This document shows, one piece after another, positions 5,328 to 7,158 of a stretch of 7,158 nt of DNA; position 1 is the first letter of the stretch; every line of letters starts with the position of its first letter. A program made the position numbers and the translations under genes. The notes under the pieces are model-generated. The model worked only from the letters and a program-made list of their open reading frames with translations. It had not been told where the DNA came from and did no database searches. The stretch is from NCBI GenBank assembly GCA_028275245.1, contig JAPWVA010000056.1, positions 1 to 7,158 of the forward strand. Direction: 5' to 3'. Source of the stretch: Actinomycetota bacterium (lineage in GTDB: Bacteria > Actinomycetota > Geothermincolia > Geothermincolales > RBG-13-55-18).

Positions 5328-6750
5328 CTCACAGATGGACCGCCGCCTCAAGGAATCCCTCGACCGCATCTTCTTTCCCCGCTCCGTGGCGGTGGCGGGT
5401 GTCTCTCGGGAGCAGGACAGCCCGGGCTCGTTACTCCTCCGCTCCCTCTTGGATATGGGCTTCGAGGGGAAGCTTTACCCGGTGAACCCCCGCTACGAAG
5501 AGGTCATGGGCCTCAAATGCTACCCTTCCATCGAATCCCTCCCGGGGGATGTGGACCTGGCCATCCTCAGCGTGCCCCCGCCTGCCGTCCCCGGGTTGGT
5601 CGGGGAATGCGCCCGCGCGGGAGTGGCCGGGTGCGTAGTCAACACAGCGGGTTTCTCGGAGACGGGACGGGAGGAGGGCAAGCTCCTGGAGGCCGAGATC
5701 CTCGGGGCCATGGAGGGTTCTAACCTCAGGCTGGTGGGCCCCAACTGCATGGGCGTGTACTCATCCCGCGGGAAGGTAGCCCTCTTCGCCGGCATGTTCC
5801 CGACCCAGGGTAGGCTTTGCATGATCTCCCAAAGCGGCTCCTTGGCCAGCATCACCTTCCTTTCCGCCTTGGAGCGGGGCCTAACCTTCGATCGCATCGT
5901 CTCCAGCGGCAATGAGCTGGACCTCAACTGCACCGACTTCCTCGAATACTTCCTGGAAGACCCCGACGTTGAAATGGTGCTGGCCTACCTCGAGGAGATC
6001 AGGGATGCCCGCCGCTTCCTGGGGGTTGCCCGCCGAGCCCGGGGAAAGATCCCGGTAGTGCTCATGAAGGGAGGTAGAACAGCCGGGGGGAAGAGGGCCG
6101 CCGCCTCCCACACCGCCGCCCTGGGGGGAAGTTCCGAGATCCTCGTGGGGGCGCTTCGGCAGGCCGGCGTCATATTGGTACAGGACCTGGGAGAGCTGCT
6201 GGACGTCGCCTCCGCCCTCCACCACCTTCCGCCGGCCGGGGGAAGAAGGGTGGCGGTGGTAAGCTCCCCGGGTGGCCTGGCCGTCAACGCGGCCGACGCG
6301 GTGGAGGAAGCGGGCCTGGAGCTCTCCTCCCTGGCGCCCTCCACGGTGGAGACGCTGCGGGAGATACTCCCCGCCGAGGGGACCAGTCCCTCCAACCCAG
6401 TGGACCTGGGCTTCGGGGCAGTGAGGCCCGGGGTCTACGCCCGGGTACTGAAGGCGGTGGCCGCCGATCCATCGGTGGACGTCATTCTGGCGGTGGGAAC
6501 CGCGCCGGCCTCTCGTAAGGGGGATCCGGGCCTCCTCAACGCCATCACCGAGGAGATGGTACAGGCCAAGGGCGAGGTGGTAAAGCCCATGGTGGCCGTT
6601 TTCTTCCCCGGTTCCTTCCTGGCCACCCAGTTTCTGCGGCTGCACTCGGCGGGCATACCCGCCTATCCCACCCCCACCTCGGCCTGCCGGGCTCTGGCCC
6701 ACTACCTAGGGTTCCATTCCCTCCGGGACGCCTCTCCTTCTTCCACCTGA
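5320..6750 (+). CDS. ADP-forming acyl-CoA synthetase, alpha subunit (CoA-binding)
   Basis: The 476-residue product matches the alpha part of NDP-forming acetate/acyl-CoA synthetases, which interconvert acyl-CoA + ADP + phosphate with acid + CoA + ATP. It has a Rossmann CoA-binding domain (about 14-140, FFPRSVAVAGVSR then LVGPNCMGV), a succinyl-CoA-ligase-like domain (about 160-300) with SQSGSLA (170-176), Glu199 in SGNELD, and the phospho-accepting His264 in AASHTAALGG, then a second ligase domain ending in IPAYPTPTSACRALA. The ATP-grasp beta subunit is not fused and not in the window, so a partner must be encoded elsewhere. The GTG at 5320 overlaps the glycosyltransferase gene by 8 nt; ATG at 5335 (471 residues) fits the family's N-terminus equally well and neither has a strong ribosome site. 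The overlap indicates cotranscription and translational coupling. Acid substrate is unknown; acetate or branched short acids are typical. Confidence 0.9.
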   Translation: MVDSQMDRRLKESLDRIFFPRSVAVAGVSREQDSPGSLLLRSLLDMGFEGKLYPVNPRYEEVMGLKCYPSIESLPGDVDLAILSVPPPAVPGLVGECARAGVAGCVVNTAGFSETGREEGKLLEAEILGAMEGSNLRLVGPNCMGVYSSRGKVALFAGMFPTQGRLCMISQSGSLASITFLSALERGLTFDRIVSSGNELDLNCTDFLEYFLEDPDVEMVLAYLEEIRDARRFLGVARRARGKIPVVLMKGGRTAGGKRAAASHTAALGGSSEILVGALRQAGVILVQDLGELLDVASALHHLPPAGGRRVAVVSSPGGLAVNAADAVEEAGLELSSLAPSTVETLREILPAEGTSPSNPVDLGFGAVRPGVYARVLKAVAADPSVDVILAVGTAPASRKGDPGLLNAITEEMVQAKGEVVKPMVAVFFPGSFLATQFLRLHSAGIPAYPTPTSACRALAHYLGFHSLRDASPSST

Positions 6751-6793
6751 ACCCGCCCCGGACCTCATCCCCGCTCCACGGTCCCGCTCCCAG

Positions 6794-6819
6794 GGAACCC
6801 GGTTCAAGGGCTGGGTTCC
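6794..6819 (+). terminator. Hairpin after the CoA-ligase gene, without T run
   Basis: GGAACCC (6794-6800) pairs perfectly with GGGTTCC (6813-6819), and three further pairs (two of them G-U) can extend the stem to a 6-nt loop. It lies 44 nt after the stop codon, as a terminator would, but no T tract follows. It may be a pause or a protective 3' hairpin; a second 5-bp stem follows at 6832-6850. Confidence 0.35.
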
Positions 6820-6910
6820 AGCTTCCCACGCCCCGCCTTTAGGGTGCGGGCAGTGCGGCCAGGAAGTGGGGAAACCTCCATATATCTACCGGAAGGAGTC
6901 ATCCCGCACC

Positions 6911-6945
6911 GCCGCGGGGTCCGGGGGTGATCGAGGATGGAGGAA
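6911..6945 (+). repeat. Direct repeat, copy 1
   Basis: This is the first copy of an imperfect repeat of 34-35 bp with a GC-rich first half and the core TGATCGAGGATGGAGGAA (6928-6945). The second copy differs at four positions and by one missing base. The two copies start 72 bp apart and the DNA between them is not visibly repeated. Confidence 0.6.
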
Positions 6946-6947
6946 GA

Positions 6948-6960
6948 TTAACGGGGTTAA
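6948..6960. repeat. Inverted repeat TTAAC-GGG-GTTAA
   Basis: Two perfect 5-bp half-sites with a 3-bp centre lie immediately downstream of repeat copy 1. The geometry would suit a small dimeric DNA-binding protein, but the length alone is not significant. Confidence 0.3.
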
Positions 6961-6982
6961 GAACACCCGATTGCCGTGCTTT

Positions 6983-7016
6983 GCCGGGGGGCCCGGGTTG
7001 ATCGAGGATAGAGGAA
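6983..7016 (+). repeat. Direct repeat, copy 2
   Basis: This is the second copy, with core TGATCGAGGATAGAGGAA at 6999-7016, identical to copy 1 at 17 of 18 core positions, and a similar G/C-rich lead-in. With only two copies it is not a CRISPR array. Confidence 0.6.
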
Positions 7017-7051
7017 AACCACCCCCGGCGATACTCGGAAGAGAAGGGCCT

Positions 7052-7078
7052 GGTCCACCGCGATGCGGAGATCGGACC
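7052..7078 (+). other. Compound hairpin near the window end
   Basis: GGTCC (7052-7056) pairs with GGACC (7074-7078), and inside it CCGC (7058-7061) pairs with GCGG (7065-7068) over a 3-nt loop, nine pairs in all. No T run follows, and its role is unknown. Confidence 0.3.
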
Positions 7079-7158
7079 GCTTAAAGCGCCCCGCTGAGCT
7101 CTCCCTGCTACTTGCTCCCCAACAGGTCTTTTCCTCCTCGGAAAGTGAGGGCGAGTGG

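Larger units (their letters stand above)
6751..7158. other. 408-nt region without a recognisable gene
   Basis: After the CoA-ligase stop no frame resembles a known protein. A 72-codon frame at 6866-7084 is Gly/Pro/Arg-rich and looks like chance coding in GC-rich DNA. The stretch holds GC hairpins near 6794-6850 and 7052-7078, two copies of an imperfect 34-bp direct repeat, and the inverted repeat TTAAC-GGG-GTTAA (6948-6960). The last 75 bases show no start of a gene on either strand. Confidence 0.6.

Noticed and set aside
5881..6702. 273-codon open frame on the minus strand opposite the CoA-ligase gene
   Set aside because: It mirrors a clear + strand family member; its translation is Gly/Pro/His-rich with no recognisable motif, as expected for antisense frames in GC-rich genes. 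The other antisense frames were dismissed for the same reason.
6798..6820. tRNA T-arm-like GGTTCAA
   Set aside because: No acceptor, D or anticodon arms can be placed around it, and the bases are better explained by the 6794-6819 hairpin.
6911..7016. CRISPR array
   Set aside because: There are only two imperfect copies, and no regular spacers or cas genes.
6927..7084. Two short overlapping frames starting VIEDGGR and LIEDRGK
   Set aside because: Their similar beginnings follow from the DNA direct repeat; the rest is unrelated and composition looks non-coding. The 72-codon frame at 6866 was dismissed on composition as well.

Overview
The window is GC-rich bacterial DNA (roughly low-sixties percent GC by eye) with five convincing protein genes, all on the + strand. 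They are separated by three unusually long and structured non-coding stretches (about 470, 450 and 410 nt). I see no tRNA, rRNA, insertion sequence or CRISPR array. The three central genes (SAM methyltransferase, GH57 glucan enzyme, GT4 glucosyltransferase) match in order, motifs and size the mycobacterial Rv3030-Rv3031-Rv3032 set, as I remember those proteins. That set is tied to methylglucose lipopolysaccharide (MGLP) and related alpha-1,4-glucan synthesis. This suggests an actinobacterium. The use of an ADP-forming acyl-CoA synthetase and several divergent residues suggest a non-mycobacterial, perhaps deep-branching or thermophilic lineage; that placement is an inference of low confidence.

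Layout: 1-119 is a leader with potential RNA structure. 120-677 encodes an isochorismatase-like cysteine hydrolase of the ISOC1/YcaC-related type. 678-1145 is non-coding, with a possible terminator, a perfect 12-bp palindrome, two hairpins and a TATAAT-type -10 box. 1146-1928 is the Rv3030-like methyltransferase. 1929-2375 is non-coding, with an extended -10 candidate and a chain of stable hairpins, the last of which overlaps the ribosome binding site of the next gene. 2376-3929 is the GH57 enzyme. 3930-4082 is a sharp AT-rich island holding the best promoter in the window. 4083-5327 is the GT4 glycosyltransferase. 5320-6750 overlaps it by 8 nt and encodes the alpha half of an ADP-forming acyl-CoA synthetase. 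6751-7158 is non-coding, with hairpins and an imperfect direct repeat of about 34 bp.

How they may work together: the GT4 enzyme would extend an alpha-1,4-glucan, the GH57 enzyme would branch or trim it, and the methyltransferase would O-methylate a sugar position. The overlapping acyl-CoA synthetase subunit could supply or recycle short acyl-CoA, which is attractive because mycobacterial MGLP carries short acyl groups; this last link is inference from gene overlap only. The isochorismatase-like gene shows no evident tie to the pathway. The promoter evidence suggests that methyltransferase, GH57 and GT4-CoA ligase may each be transcribed from their own start despite being collinear.
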